From Azoarcus sp. PA01 (GTDB lineage: Bacteria; Pseudomonadota; Gammaproteobacteria; Burkholderiales; Rhodocyclaceae), in contig LARU01000002.1 of NCBI GenBank assembly GCA_001274695.2, forward strand, positions 186,001 to 250,000: a stretch of 64,000 nucleotides of DNA, read 5' to 3'. The translations under genes and the position numbers were made by a program. This document shows positions 1 to 9,617 of this stretch, one piece after another; position 1 is the first letter of the stretch; each line of letters starts with the position of its first letter. Under the pieces are notes generated by a model that worked only from the letters and a program-made list of their open reading frames with translations, ran no database searches and was not told where the DNA came from.

Positions 1-467
1 AACTGTCCTTCCTGTTCCAGCGTGTCGACCAGCTTGCGGCGCTGGCCGGGCACGCCGACGCGCACCCGCGCATCGTGGCGGACTTCATTCTCGACAAGGA
101 TCCGCTGTTCGCGGCGCTCAATCTCGCCGATGACGAACTGGCGCTCTACCGGCGCATCTTCGACAGCGTGCAGCCGGCTGCGGTCCGGCATCCGGATCTG
201 GTGATCTATCTGCAGGTGAAACCCGAAACCCTGATCGAGCGTATCCGGCGCCGAGGCGTGGAAAGCGAACGCCGGATCACCGAACGTTACCTGGAGCAGG
301 TCGCCGAGCGCTACGCGCGGTTCTTCTACGATTACGAGGCGGCGCCGCTGTTCGTCGTCGACGCCGAAGTCCTCAACCCGGTCGAGCAGGACGATGACTT
401 CGAGCTCCTGCTCGACCGGCTGCGCAACATGCGCGGCTATCGCGAGTTCTTCGGCTACGCCGGCTGA
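1..467 (+). CDS. deoxynucleoside kinase, 3' part only
   Basis: C-terminal part of a dNK/thymidylate-kinase-fold deoxynucleoside kinase, which phosphorylates deoxyadenosine or deoxyguanosine in nucleotide salvage. The open frame enters from the left edge with codons starting at base 3, so the P-loop and true start lie outside the window. Visible family features are DFILDKDPLFA, the substrate/lid stretch YLQVKPETLIERIRRRGVESER (arginine-rich lid), and a closing FFGYAG. It lies 87 bp before panB on the same strand, an arrangement common in betaproteobacteria. Which deoxynucleoside it prefers cannot be told from this part. Confidence 0.85.
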   Translation, partial: LSFLFQRVDQLAALAGHADAHPRIVADFILDKDPLFAALNLADDELALYRRIFDSVQPAAVRHPDLVIYLQVKPETLIERIRRRGVESERRITERYLEQVAERYARFFYDYEAAPLFVVDAEVLNPVEQDDDFELLLDRLRNMRGYREFFGYAG

Positions 468-554
468 CCGCCTCCTCGCCCGCAGCCTTTTCGCAGACCC
501 ACTTGTGCGCCGCGACATTTTGCGGAAAACTCCGGCTCTCCTCAGGAGTCCCCC

Positions 555-1370
555 ATGAGCTACCTCCAGGACGACAAACCCGTCACCCTGTTCGAAATTG
601 GCAAGATGCGCGCCGAAGGGCGCAAGATCAGCATGCTCACCTGTTATGACGCTAGCTTCGCGTCGCTACTCGAGCGCGCCGGTGTCGACATCCTCCTCGT
701 CGGTGACTCGCTCGGCAACGTCATACAGGGGCAGAAGTCCACGCTGCCGGTGACGCTCGAGCACATGGTCTATCACACCGAATGTGTCGTGCGCGGCGCG
801 ACCCGCCCGTTCATCGTCACCGACATGCCGTTCGGTGCGTATCACGAAAGCCCGTCGCAGGCGATGCGCAGCGCCGCCCGCCTGCTCGCCGCCGGCGCGC
901 AGATGGTCAAGCTCGAAGGCGGCGCCTTCATGGCCGAAACCGTTCGTTTCCTCGTCGAGCGCGGCGTCCCGGTGTGCGCCCACATCGGGCTCACGCCGCA
1001 GTCCGTGCACCAGCTGGGCGGTTATCGCGTACAGGGGCGCAGCGAGGCTGCGGCCGCGCAGCTGAAGGCCGATGCGCTTGCGCTGCAACAGGCCGGCGCC
1101 GCGCTGATGGTTATGGAAATGGTCCCCGCCGCGCTCGCCCGGGAAGTCACGGCGAGCCTCGGCTCGATGGCGACGATCGGCATCGGCGCAGGCCCGGACT
1201 GCGACGGCCAGGTGCTCGTGCTGCACGACATGATCGGTGTCTATCCGGGCAAGAAAGCGCGCTTCGTCAGGAATTTCATGACCGGGAAGACCGACATCGA
1301 CGAAGCCGTCGCCAGCTACGTCCAGGCCGTCAGGGACGGCAGCTTTCCCGCCGCCGAACACTGTTATTGA
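555..1370 (+). CDS. panB: 3-methyl-2-oxobutanoate hydroxymethyltransferase
   Basis: Ketopantoate hydroxymethyltransferase, first step of pantothenate (vitamin B5/CoA) synthesis: transfers a hydroxymethyl group from methylene-tetrahydrofolate to 2-ketoisovalerate in the cytoplasm. The 271-residue length is normal for this TIM-barrel family. Recognisable blocks are [21 protein letters not shown] (metal ligand Asp), [13 protein letters not shown] and [16 protein letters not shown]. The start at 555 follows an AGGAGT ribosome binding site at 543-548. It is probably co-transcribed with panC, 30 bp downstream. The substrate 2-ketoisovalerate comes from the ilv pathway encoded about 6 kb away. Confidence 0.97.
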   Translation: MSYLQDDKPVTLFEIGKMRAEGRKISMLTCYDASFASLLERAGVDILLVGDSLGNVIQGQKSTLPVTLEHMVYHTECVVRGATRPFIVTDMPFGAYHESPSQAMRSAARLLAAGAQMVKLEGGAFMAETVRFLVERGVPVCAHIGLTPQSVHQLGGYRVQGRSEAAAAQLKADALALQQAGAALMVMEMVPAALAREVTASLGSMATIGIGAGPDCDGQVLVLHDMIGVYPGKKARFVRNFMTGKTDIDEAVASYVQAVRDGSFPAAEHCY

Positions 1371-2231
<861 letters not shown>

Positions 2232-2369
2232 ACTGCATCGGGCGCCGCCGGCCCGCTTGCCCGCGCAGGTGGCGCTTGCGTCGGCGCCGAAGTCGATTCA
2301 AGCTATGACGACGTGTTCACGTCGGTGCCGGCCGGCACGGCAGCCAACGACAAGAGGAGAGAAGCAGCG

Positions 2370-2816
2370 ATGACCATCACGACAGTGCGGCAGATTCTGG
2401 AAACAAAAGGCGCAGGCGCCCATGCGGTGTCGCCGGACGTCAGCGTGTTCGATGCGCTGGCAGTCATGGCCGAGCACGACATCGGCGCCGTGCTGGTGAC
2501 CGAAAACGATCACCTCACGGGGATATTCACCGAACGCGACTACGCGCGGAAACTCGTGCTGAAAGGCCTCAGCTCGAAAGAGGCGACGGTCGGCGAGCTG
2601 ATGACGCCGAACGTCTGCACGATCACGCCGTCGCACACCGTCGATGAGGTCATGAACATCATGACCGAGAACCGCTTTCGCCACCTGCCGGTCGTCGAGC
2701 GCGGCAAGATCGTCGGCATCGTGACGATCGGCGACGTCGTCAAATCGATCATCGTCCAGCAGGAAGAGACGATCAGCCACCTGTCGAGCTACATCGCCGG
2801 CGACATCACGAACTGA
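2370..2816 (+). CDS. CBS-domain protein
   Basis: Small soluble protein (148 residues) made almost entirely of one Bateman module: two CBS motifs at about residues 8-65 and 72-130. These modules bind adenosine nucleotides and usually report energy state. The start at 2370 is chosen because it follows AAGAGGAGAG, giving MTITTVRQILETKG; a longer frame from 2313 lacks such a site. No catalytic domain is attached, and the gene stands alone between panC and the converging pepN, so partner and ligand are unknown. Stand-alone double-CBS proteins of this type are common in proteobacteria. Confidence 0.85.
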   Translation: MTITTVRQILETKGAGAHAVSPDVSVFDALAVMAEHDIGAVLVTENDHLTGIFTERDYARKLVLKGLSSKEATVGELMTPNVCTITPSHTVDEVMNIMTENRFRHLPVVERGKIVGIVTIGDVVKSIIVQQEETISHLSSYIAGDITN

Positions 2817-2926
2817 GCGGCCGCGACGGCGCAGTCTGCCGAATCGGCTGCGCGGCCCAGAGCGCACGCTGCGCCCAGCCGCGCCCGCTTCGCCTTCCGA
2901 TCCCGGCGGGCTGCGCCGGCGTCGCG

Positions 2927-5629
2927 CTAGCGCCCCTCCTGCAGCGCCTTGTCGATGATCTCCGCGACGTCGGGTGACAGTCCGGTGGCGCTGCGCACGC
3001 GCTCGAGCTGCACGCCGACGCGATTCCGTATTTCAGGCGTGAACCGGCGCCAGCTCTCGAGCGCCCGTGCGATGCGCGACGCGACCTGGGGGTTGCGCTG
3101 GTCGAGCGCCAGCACCTGGTCGACCCAGAATACGTACCCGCCGCCGTCCGGCGCATGGAACTCTGCCGGATTGGCGCGGAAAAAACTCCCGAGCAGCGCA
3201 TAGACCTTGTTCGGGTTCTCGATGCTGAAACCCGGATCGTCCATCAACCTGCGCACCCGCTCGAGCACCGCTGGAGCCTCGGCCTGCCAGCGCCATGCGC
3301 CGGCCTGCAGCGCGAACCACTTGTCGAGCACGAGCGCGTCGTCGCGGTAGCGGCGATGAAACGCGTCGAGTGCGGCCTCACGCGCCGGACTCGCGCTGTT
3401 GACCAGCGCGGCGAGTGCCCCGAAGCCTTCCGTCATGTTGTCGAAGCGCTCGAACTGCGCGTGCGCCCGCTCGAGACCTTCGCCGACTCCGGCGGCAGCA
3501 AGATACTTCAGCGCGAGGTTGCGCAGCGCGCGCCGTCCCGCGTCGGCCGGATGATAGCGGTACGGCCCGGTCACTTCATGCTTGCGGTAAAGCGTCAGCC
3601 ACTCGTCGCTGAGCGCTCCACCCAGCTCGCGCATCAGCGTCATCAACGCCGCGCGCAGCGGCGCCGGGTCCGCGACCGCCATGCGTTCGAGCAGATAGGC
3701 TTCGGCAGGTAGCGCAGCGGCCTGCGCCCTGAAAGCGGGGTCGAGCACTTCATCCGTCAGCAGCGCGCGGAAAGCGCTGACGAAAGCGGCCGGCACCGCC
3801 AGCCGACGGCCTGCGGCGGCGTCGGCAGCGAGCGCAAGGGCGACGCGCTCCGCATAGCGCTGCGCCGCATCCCAGCGGTTGAACGCATCGGAGTCGTGCG
3901 CCATGCGGAACGCGAGGCGCGCGTCGTCCTCGTCGAGCTCGAGGATCACCGGGGCGGAAAAACCGCGCAGCAGCGAAGGCACGGGCTCGACGTCGAGGTC
4001 CGTGAACTGGAAGCTTTGCTCCGCTTCGGTCAGCTCGATCAGTTTCGTCGTCGCGCCGTGGTTGTCGGCGTGCAGCCGCAGCGGCAGGTCGGCGCCGTCC
4101 GGCCCGATCAGGCCTACCGCGACCGGAATCACGAGCGGCAGCTTTTCAGGCTGGCCCGGCGTCGGCGGAGTGTGCTGCGCGAGCGTCAGCGTGTAGCTGC
4201 GGCTTTCGGCGTCGTAGCGCCCTTCGGCCTTCACGCGCGGCGTGCCGGCCTGGCCGTACCAGCGCATGAACTGGTCGAGGTCGCGCCCGTTCGCTTCGGC
4301 CATGCAGTCGACGAAATCGTCGCAGGTCACCGCCTGGCCGTCGTGGTAGCTGAAGTACAGGTCCATGCCGTTGCGGAACCCTTCTGCACCCAGCAGCGTG
4401 TGCAGCATGCGGATGACTTCGGCGCCCTTCTCGTACACCGTCGCGGTGTAGAAGTTGTTGATTTCCTGATAGCTGCCCGGGCGGATCGGATGCGCCATCG
4501 GGCCCGCGTCCTCGGCGAACTGCGCGGTGCGCAGCACGCGCACGTCGTCGATCCGCTTCACGGCGCGAGCCGACGCGGCGGCGGCCTCGCCCCCCGCCTC
4601 GGCCATGCGTCCGAGCATGTCGGCGGAGAACTGCTGGTCGCGGAATACCGTCAGCCCTTCTTTGAGCGTGAGCTGGAACCAGTCGCGGCATGTCACGCGG
4701 TTGCCGGTCCAGTTGTGGAAATACTCGTGCGCGACGACGCTTTCGATGTTCTCGTAATCGACGTCGGTAGCGGTGTCGGGCTTCGCCAGGACGTACTTCG
4801 AGTTGAAGATGTTGAGGCCCTTGTTCTCCATCGCGCCCATGTTGAAGTCGCTCACGGCGACGATCATGAAGCGGTCGAGATCGAGTTCGAGGCCGAAAGT
4901 CTGCTCGTCCCAGCGCAGCGAATGGATCAGCGACTCCATCGCGTGCGCGCTGCGGTCGAGATTGCCGTCTTCGACCCACACCTGCAGCAGCACCTCGCGC
5001 CCGGACGCGGTGTTCACCCGCCGTTCGAGCGACACCAGGTTCGCCGCGACGAGCGCGAAAAGATAGGACGGTTTCGGAAACGGATCTTCCCACTTGGCAT
5101 AGTGGCGACCGCCCTCGAGTGCTCCCTGCTCGACGAGGTTGCCGTTCGACAACAACACCGGGCACGTCGCGGCGTCCGCCTCCAGCGTGACGGTGAACCG
5201 CGTCATCGCGTCGGGCCGGTCGGGAAAGAAGCTTATGCGGCGAAAACCTTCCGCTTCGCACTGGGTGAAGAAGCCGCCGCGAGACAGGTAGAGACCCGAA
5301 AGCGTCGTGTTCGCCGACGGGTCGACGCGAGTGGCGATTTCGATTTCCGCGCGTTCTCCTGCCAGCGTGATCTCGATTCCGTCAGCGGTGCGCGTAACTG
5401 CGTCGGGCGCCGGTTGCGCGCCGTTGACGATCAGCTCGAGCAGTTCGAGGTCTTCACCGCAGAGCCGCAGCGGGGCCGCGGGCGCGACCGCGTTGCGCAC
5501 GCAGCGCAGACGGCTTTTGACGATCGTCGCCACCGGATCGAGATGGAAGTGCAGGTCGAGGTGGTCGATCCGCCACGCGAGGGGCACATAGGCGGATCGA
5601 AGAATGCTGGGGGCGTTTTCCGTTTTCAT
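2927..5629 (-). CDS. pepN: aminopeptidase N (M1 family zinc metallopeptidase)
   Basis: Cytoplasmic broad-specificity aminopeptidase that removes N-terminal residues from peptides. 900 residues, close to the roughly 870-880 of the proteobacterial PepN family. The exopeptidase motif GAMEN is at residues 265-269. The zinc site HEYFH is at 301-305, with the third ligand Glu324 in TLKEG, the exact HExxH-18-E spacing of M1 enzymes. The C-terminal half is the DUF3458-type Ig-like and helical domains. It is convergent with the CBS gene and stands alone. Confidence 0.97.
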   Translation of the reverse strand: MKTENAPSILRSAYVPLAWRIDHLDLHFHLDPVATIVKSRLRCVRNAVAPAAPLRLCGEDLELLELIVNGAQPAPDAVTRTADGIEITLAGERAEIEIATRVDPSANTTLSGLYLSRGGFFTQCEAEGFRRISFFPDRPDAMTRFTVTLEADAATCPVLLSNGNLVEQGALEGGRHYAKWEDPFPKPSYLFALVAANLVSLERRVNTASGREVLLQVWVEDGNLDRSAHAMESLIHSLRWDEQTFGLELDLDRFMIVAVSDFNMGAMENKGLNIFNSKYVLAKPDTATDVDYENIESVVAHEYFHNWTGNRVTCRDWFQLTLKEGLTVFRDQQFSADMLGRMAEAGGEAAAASARAVKRIDDVRVLRTAQFAEDAGPMAHPIRPGSYQEINNFYTATVYEKGAEVIRMLHTLLGAEGFRNGMDLYFSYHDGQAVTCDDFVDCMAEANGRDLDQFMRWYGQAGTPRVKAEGRYDAESRSYTLTLAQHTPPTPGQPEKLPLVIPVAVGLIGPDGADLPLRLHADNHGATTKLIELTEAEQSFQFTDLDVEPVPSLLRGFSAPVILELDEDDARLAFRMAHDSDAFNRWDAAQRYAERVALALAADAAAGRRLAVPAAFVSAFRALLTDEVLDPAFRAQAAALPAEAYLLERMAVADPAPLRAALMTLMRELGGALSDEWLTLYRKHEVTGPYRYHPADAGRRALRNLALKYLAAAGVGEGLERAHAQFERFDNMTEGFGALAALVNSASPAREAALDAFHRRYRDDALVLDKWFALQAGAWRWQAEAPAVLERVRRLMDDPGFSIENPNKVYALLGSFFRANPAEFHAPDGGGYVFWVDQVLALDQRNPQVASRIARALESWRRFTPEIRNRVGVQLERVRSATGLSPDVAEIIDKALQEGR

Positions 5630-5821
5630 TGTCGTCTCCGGTCGAGCCGGATCCCTTCAGGCAAATTCAAAGTATACGCAGGATTTTTGCGACGCGAAGA
5701 ATGCGGCGCGGGAACGCGGCATACGGAACGGGAAGACCGTTGGCGGTTCGTGCCACGGCACGAAGCCGCTTCGCTGCCGCCGCAAGCGGCACCCGCCGCG
5801 CCGGTCCGAGCGGCGCCGGGG

Positions 5822-6307
5822 TCAGGCGGGCCGGAACACGACGCGCGTTCCGGCGAGCCGGTCGTGCAGGAACTGGCGGTCGCGGTCCACGAGCGCCCAC
5901 ACCAGCCCCACACCGAAGCACAGCACGGAAGGCCACGCGAGCGTGTAGCGCAGCCAGGCTGTCGCGACCGGCACCGAACGTCCGTCCGTCGCCACGAGCT
6001 GCAGGCGCCAGGTCTGCATCGCGAGCGTCTGGCCGCGCCGCCGCCAGTACCAGACGAAGTACGCACCGAGCACCAGATATACATGCAGCCACGCGACCCA
6101 TCCCGCGGGAGCGACGTTCAGGACGACGCCGAGCACGAGATAGGGGACCATGAACGTCAGCCCGAGCACACCGAGCAGGAGCAGCGCTTCGTACAGCATG
6201 CTGGCAAGGCGGCGACGCAGGCCGGCCAGTTCGACGCGGGGGCGCTGCGGCAAAGGCTTGTTCAATCGAAGATCCAGTTCAGCGAGAGTTTCATTTGTCG
6301 TCCGCAC
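5822..6307 (-). CDS. RDD family membrane protein
   Basis: 161-residue inner-membrane protein of the RDD family (pfam06271). The N-terminal RRRLASMLYEALLLL carries the family arginines leading into the first membrane segment. Further hydrophobic segments lie at about 46-70, 74-93 and 118-140, and the C-terminal DRDRQFLHDRLAGTRVV is typical. The start is a GTG overlapping the end of the DUF3106 gene by 17 bp; a later ATG would cut off the RDD motif. It is the last gene of a sigma factor-DUF3619-DUF3106-RDD operon. RDD proteins are poorly understood; some have been linked to sodium/proton exchange, which is not shown here. Confidence 0.85.
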   Translation of the reverse strand: MRTTNETLAELDLRLNKPLPQRPRVELAGLRRRLASMLYEALLLLGVLGLTFMVPYLVLGVVLNVAPAGWVAWLHVYLVLGAYFVWYWRRRGQTLAMQTWRLQLVATDGRSVPVATAWLRYTLAWPSVLCFGVGLVWALVDRDRQFLHDRLAGTRVVFRPA

Positions 6308-6731
6308 GCAACGGCGAGCGCGGCTCGCGCCTGTCGTGCTGCGGCTGGCGTTTTTCCGGCGGGATGCTGCGGTAGCGCTGCCACAGCTCGGGCAGCGACT
6401 CCCGCTGGTCGGGAGGAATGTTGCGCAAGGTCCGGTACTGGTCGCGCGCGCGTTCGCGCTGTTCGGGTTCGAGATCGGCCCACGCCTTCATGCGGGCGCG
6501 GATGCGCGCCTGCTCTTCGCGCGTGAGCCGACCGTAGCTGTTGGCGATGCCGATCCATTTCTGCCGGTGAGGCTCGCTCATGCCGTTCCAGTCGTTGGCG
6601 AGCGGCGCGAGGATTTCCCGCTGTTCGGCGTTCAGATCGCGCCATCCCGGCGCTCCGATCGGCGTGACCGCTCCGACAGCGCCGGCGAAAACCAGCGTTG
6701 CGATCAGGATTGCGAGTCTTGCTGCAGCCAT
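6291..6731 (-). CDS. DUF3106 domain exported protein
   Basis: 146 residues with an N-terminal signal peptide (hydrophobic AILIATLVFAGAVGAVT at residues 7-23). It is followed by repeated short helices of the form LNAEQREIL, LTREEQARI and LEPEQRERA, as in DUF3106. The repeats resemble the LTxxQ-like helices of the periplasmic CpxP/Spy group, though I cannot show homology. It overlaps the DUF3619 gene upstream by 28 bp and the RDD gene downstream by 17 bp, so it is translationally coupled to both. Predicted to be periplasmic; function unknown. Confidence 0.8.
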   Translation of the reverse strand: MAAARLAILIATLVFAGAVGAVTPIGAPGWRDLNAEQREILAPLANDWNGMSEPHRQKWIGIANSYGRLTREEQARIRARMKAWADLEPEQRERARDQYRTLRNIPPDQRESLPELWQRYRSIPPEKRQPQHDRREPRSPLRADDK

Positions 6732-7078
6732 GCCTTGAAATCCGCGTCGAGATAAGCGTCGATCGGCAGGTCGTCGATCAACAGCGCCGTGTCCACTTCC
6801 TGAAGGGAATTGACACGCGACCAGGTCACCCAGTAATCGCCGACGAGCACCGTCGCGAGGACCGCGAACACCAGCACGGCAGGCCTGAGCACCGCGGGAA
6901 GCATCAGGCGAAAACGAAGCTTCCGGCCGAAAAAACGTCCCGACGTTCCGGCGCGGGAACTGGCCCGCAGCGCCTCTTCGCGCGCCCTGCGCAGCCGGCG
7001 AGCGAGCTCGTCGTCGATTTCGCGGGTTGCGGCCGAAAGATGACCGGCGAGCTTGTGCCCGAACTCCTGTTCGTTCAT
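6704..7078 (-). CDS. DUF3619 family single-pass membrane protein
   Basis: 124 residues. Start MNEQEFGHKLAGHLS at 7078; the frame stays open much further upstream, but that part is antisense to ilvB and not coding. A charged, arginine-rich helical N-terminal half (residues 1-58) precedes one hydrophobic segment at about 60-82 and a short acidic C-terminal tail with DLPIDAYLDADFKAWL. It overlaps the 3' end of the sigma-factor gene by 4 bp. Its position and one-helix topology are those expected of an anti-sigma factor, but the family has no proven function, so this is inference. Confidence 0.8.
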   Translation of the reverse strand: MNEQEFGHKLAGHLSAATREIDDELARRLRRAREEALRASSRAGTSGRFFGRKLRFRLMLPAVLRPAVLVFAVLATVLVGDYWVTWSRVNSLQEVDTALLIDDLPIDAYLDADFKAWLQQDSQS

Positions 7079-7572
7079 AACACGATCCCCTTTGCCTTGA
7101 GGGCTGCCGCCAATGTTTGCGTGGCGCGCGAACAGTGGGTCTTCACGCTCCCTTCCGAACACCCCATCACAGCGGCGGTTTCGGAAATATCCATTTCCTC
7201 CCAGTAACGCAGCAGGAAGGCTTCGCGTTGACGATTGGGCAGGCGGGCGATCTCCCGCTCGATCGCCGCCATCGTCCTCGCGCGCTCGAACTGGGCGTGC
7301 GGCGTGCTGGCGTGAGCGGCATCGGAGTCGGCTGTCAGCATATCCAGCGGATCGCTGTCGTCGTCGCTGCCCGACGTGAATGACGACAGCAGCGTGGTCC
7401 ACGCGTTGCGCACCTTCTGCCGCCGCAGCGCGTCGTAGATCACGTTCTGCAGGATGCGCTGGAACAGCAGCGGGAGTTCGCCGGGCGGACGGTCGGCGTA
7501 GCTGACCGAGAGCTTGAGCATCGCGTCCTGCACCGCATCGAGCGCCGCCTCGTCGGTCCTCAGCGCGTACAC
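7075..7572 (-). CDS. RNA polymerase sigma factor (sigma-70 family, ECF-like)
   Basis: Sigma factor with region 2 at the N-terminus (AALDAVQDAMLKL through ILQNVIYDALRRQKVR) and region 4 at the C-terminus (LPNRQREAFLLRYWEEMDISETAAVMGCSEGSVKTH, a helix-turn-helix). The coordinates given use a GTG start, but the same frame continues upstream without a stop to about 7668. The added residues include FLEGVEKRAFKQA, which fits the normal N-terminus of region 2. No ATG, GTG or TTG exists there, only CTG codons (7638, 7653). The true product is therefore probably about 22-27 residues longer. First gene of a four-gene operon with DUF3619, DUF3106 and RDD proteins. Confidence 0.88.
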   Translation of the reverse strand: MYALRTDEAALDAVQDAMLKLSVSYADRPPGELPLLFQRILQNVIYDALRRQKVRNAWTTLLSSFTSGSDDDSDPLDMLTADSDAAHASTPHAQFERARTMAAIEREIARLPNRQREAFLLRYWEEMDISETAAVMGCSEGSVKTHCSRATQTLAAALKAKGIVL

Positions 7573-7695
7573 GGCCTGCTTGAACGCGCGCTTTTCGACG
7601 CCTTCGAGGAAGGTCGAGAGTTCTACCCGGGAAGCCAGCTGTGAGTCCTTCAGAAGCCCGACTGTTCAGTGCTTTGCTGCAATGCGGCGGCAGCC

Positions 7696-7724
7696 TTGAC
7701 CAAATGTCGAGTGACCGGTAACGT
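7696..7724 (+). promoter_or_regulatory. possible sigma-70 promoter of ilvB
   Basis: TTGACC (7696-7701) and TAACGT (7719-7724) are separated by 17 bp, 20 bp before the ilvB ATG. The -10 match is only moderate. Confidence 0.4.
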
Positions 7725-7744
7725 TCGCCGTTTAGAACGTAACA

Positions 7745-9469
7745 ATGAGCGAGTTTGTAATGGTGCTGACTGGTGCGGAAATTGTAATCAGGTGTCTTCA
7801 GGAAGAAAAGGTCGAATACGTGTTCGGCTACCCTGGCGGCGCCGTCCTCTTCATCTACGACGCACTCTTCAACCAGGACAAGGTACGCCACGTGCTGGTG
7901 CGCCACGAACAGGCCGCGGTGCACGCGGCCGACGGATTCGCGCGCAGCACCGAAACCGTCGGCGTCGCGCTGGTGACCTCCGGCCCCGGCGCGACGAACG
8001 CGATCACCGGCATCGCCACCGCGTACTGCGACTCGATCCCGATGGTCATCATCAGCGGCCAGGTTCCGACCGCCGCGATCGGCCAGGACGCATTCCAGGA
8101 AGTCGATACCGTCGGCATCACCCGCCCGTGCGTCAAGCACAACTTCCTCGTCAAGGATGTCCGCGACATCGCGACGACGATCAAGAAGGCGTTCTACCTC
8201 GCCAAGACCGGCCGCCCGGGCCCGGTGCTGGTCGACATCCCCAAGGATGTCTCGATGCACAAGTGCGAATTCGAGTACCCGAAAGAGGTCTCGATGCGTT
8301 CGTACAACCCGGTCGTCAAGGGCCACCAGGGGCAGATCCGCAAAGCCGTGCAGCTGCTGCTCGACGCCAAGCGCCCGATGATCTACACCGGCGGCGGCGT
8401 CGTGCTGTCGGACGCGGCCGAACAGCTCACCAAACTCACCCGCCTGCTCGGGTTCCCGATCACCAACACGCTGATGGGCCTCGGCGGCTACCCGGCGAGC
8501 GACCGCCAGTACCTCGGCATGCCCGGCATGCACGGCACCTACGAAGCCAACATGGCGATGCATTACAGCGACGTGCTGCTCGCCATCGGCGCGCGCTTCG
8601 ACGACCGCGTGATCGGCGACCCGGCCAATTTCGCCGAAGAGCCGCGCAAGATCATCCACGTTGACATCGACCCGTCGTCGATCTCGAAGCGCGTCCGCGT
8701 CGATGTCCCGATCGTCGGTGACGTCAAGGAAGTGCTCGAAGAGATGATCCGGCAGATCGAAGCCTCGTCCGCCCGCCCCGATGCCGAGAACGTCGGCACG
8801 TGGTGGAAGCAGGTGGACGAATGGCGTCGTCGCGACTGCATGAAGTTCAAGAACTCGGACGAGATCATCAAGCCGCAGTTCGTGATCCAGAAGCTGTGGG
8901 AAGTGACCGGCGGGGACGCCTTCGTCACGTCCGACGTCGGCCAGCATCAGATGTGGGCCTCGCAGTACTACCGCTTCGACAAGCCGCGCCGCTGGCTCAA
9001 CTCCGGCGGGCTCGGGACGATGGGGGTCGGCCTGCCCTACGCGATGGGGGCGCAGCTCGCGCATCCCGGCTCGCCGGTCGCGTGCGTCACCGGCGAAGCC
9101 TCGATCCAGATGAACATCCAGGAACTGTCGACGTGCAAGCAGTTCCGCCTGCCGATCAAGATCGTGAACCTCAACAACCGCTATCTCGGCATGGTGCGCC
9201 AGTGGCAGCAGCTCTTCCATGGTGAGCGCTACTCCGAGTCCTACATGGATTCGCTGCCCGATTTCGCGAAGCTCGCCGAATCCTACGGTCACGTCGGTTT
9301 CAAGATCGAAAAGCCGGCCGACGTCGAAGGCGCGCTGCGCGAAGCTTTCGCGCGCAAGAACGATCTGGTGTTCCTCGACTTCCAGATCGACCAGACGGAA
9401 AACGTTTACCCCATGGTCCAGGGCGGCAAGGGCCTCACCGAGATGATCCTGTCCGCCGAAGACCTGTAA
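7745..9469 (+). CDS. ilvB: acetolactate synthase, large (catalytic) subunit
   Basis: ThDP- and FAD-dependent acetohydroxyacid synthase: condenses pyruvate with pyruvate or 2-ketobutyrate, the first common step of Val/Leu/Ile synthesis. 574 residues. The N-terminal PYR domain has FGYPGGAV and the catalytic Glu55 in RHEQAAVHAAD. A central FAD domain follows, then the C-terminal PP domain with the ThDP motif around residues 450-478. That motif reads GEAS at 450-453, where most family members have GDGS or GEGS. The downstream Asn pair (LNNRYLGM) is intact. No strong ribosome binding site precedes the ATG at 7745; an in-frame ATG at 7760 is an alternative. The regulatory subunit follows after 148 bp. 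Confidence 0.97.
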   Translation: MSEFVMVLTGAEIVIRCLQEEKVEYVFGYPGGAVLFIYDALFNQDKVRHVLVRHEQAAVHAADGFARSTETVGVALVTSGPGATNAITGIATAYCDSIPMVIISGQVPTAAIGQDAFQEVDTVGITRPCVKHNFLVKDVRDIATTIKKAFYLAKTGRPGPVLVDIPKDVSMHKCEFEYPKEVSMRSYNPVVKGHQGQIRKAVQLLLDAKRPMIYTGGGVVLSDAAEQLTKLTRLLGFPITNTLMGLGGYPASDRQYLGMPGMHGTYEANMAMHYSDVLLAIGARFDDRVIGDPANFAEEPRKIIHVDIDPSSISKRVRVDVPIVGDVKEVLEEMIRQIEASSARPDAENVGTWWKQVDEWRRRDCMKFKNSDEIIKPQFVIQKLWEVTGGDAFVTSDVGQHQMWASQYYRFDKPRRWLNSGGLGTMGVGLPYAMGAQLAHPGSPVACVTGEASIQMNIQELSTCKQFRLPIKIVNLNNRYLGMVRQWQQLFHGERYSESYMDSLPDFAKLAESYGHVGFKIEKPADVEGALREAFARKNDLVFLDFQIDQTENVYPMVQGGKGLTEMILSAEDL

Positions 9470-9516
9470 TCACCGTTCGTTTCGCGGGACGCGCCGACAC
9501 ACTCCCGGCGCGTCGT

Positions 9517-9545
9517 GCGACGGGGCGCTTACCGGCGCCCGTCGC
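9517..9545 (+). repeat. intercistronic stem-loop between ilvB and ilvH
   Basis: Inverted repeat with arms 9517-9528 and 9535-9545 around a short TTACCG loop; the stem is about 11 bp and all G/C-rich apart from one A-T pair and one bulged G. No T-run follows, so it is more likely an mRNA processing or stability element, or a partial attenuator, than a terminator. The roughly 150-bp gap it sits in has no gene. Confidence 0.4.
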
Positions 9546-9617
9546 CGCGGATGCCGGCCTCCGGCAGTCCGTCTCCGCGGAAGCGCGGTTCAATCGTAGC
9601 CCTCGAAAGAGACCATC

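Noticed and set aside
3896..6526. 876-residue open frame on the plus strand
   Set aside because: It is antisense to pepN and the RDD/DUF3106 genes, arginine- and histidine-rich without domain motifs; a shadow caused by high GC at third codon positions.
7079..9292. Long minus-strand open frame running through ilvB and the sigma-factor region
   Set aside because: Only its last 124 codons (DUF3619) are protein-like; the rest mirrors ilvB on the opposite strand.
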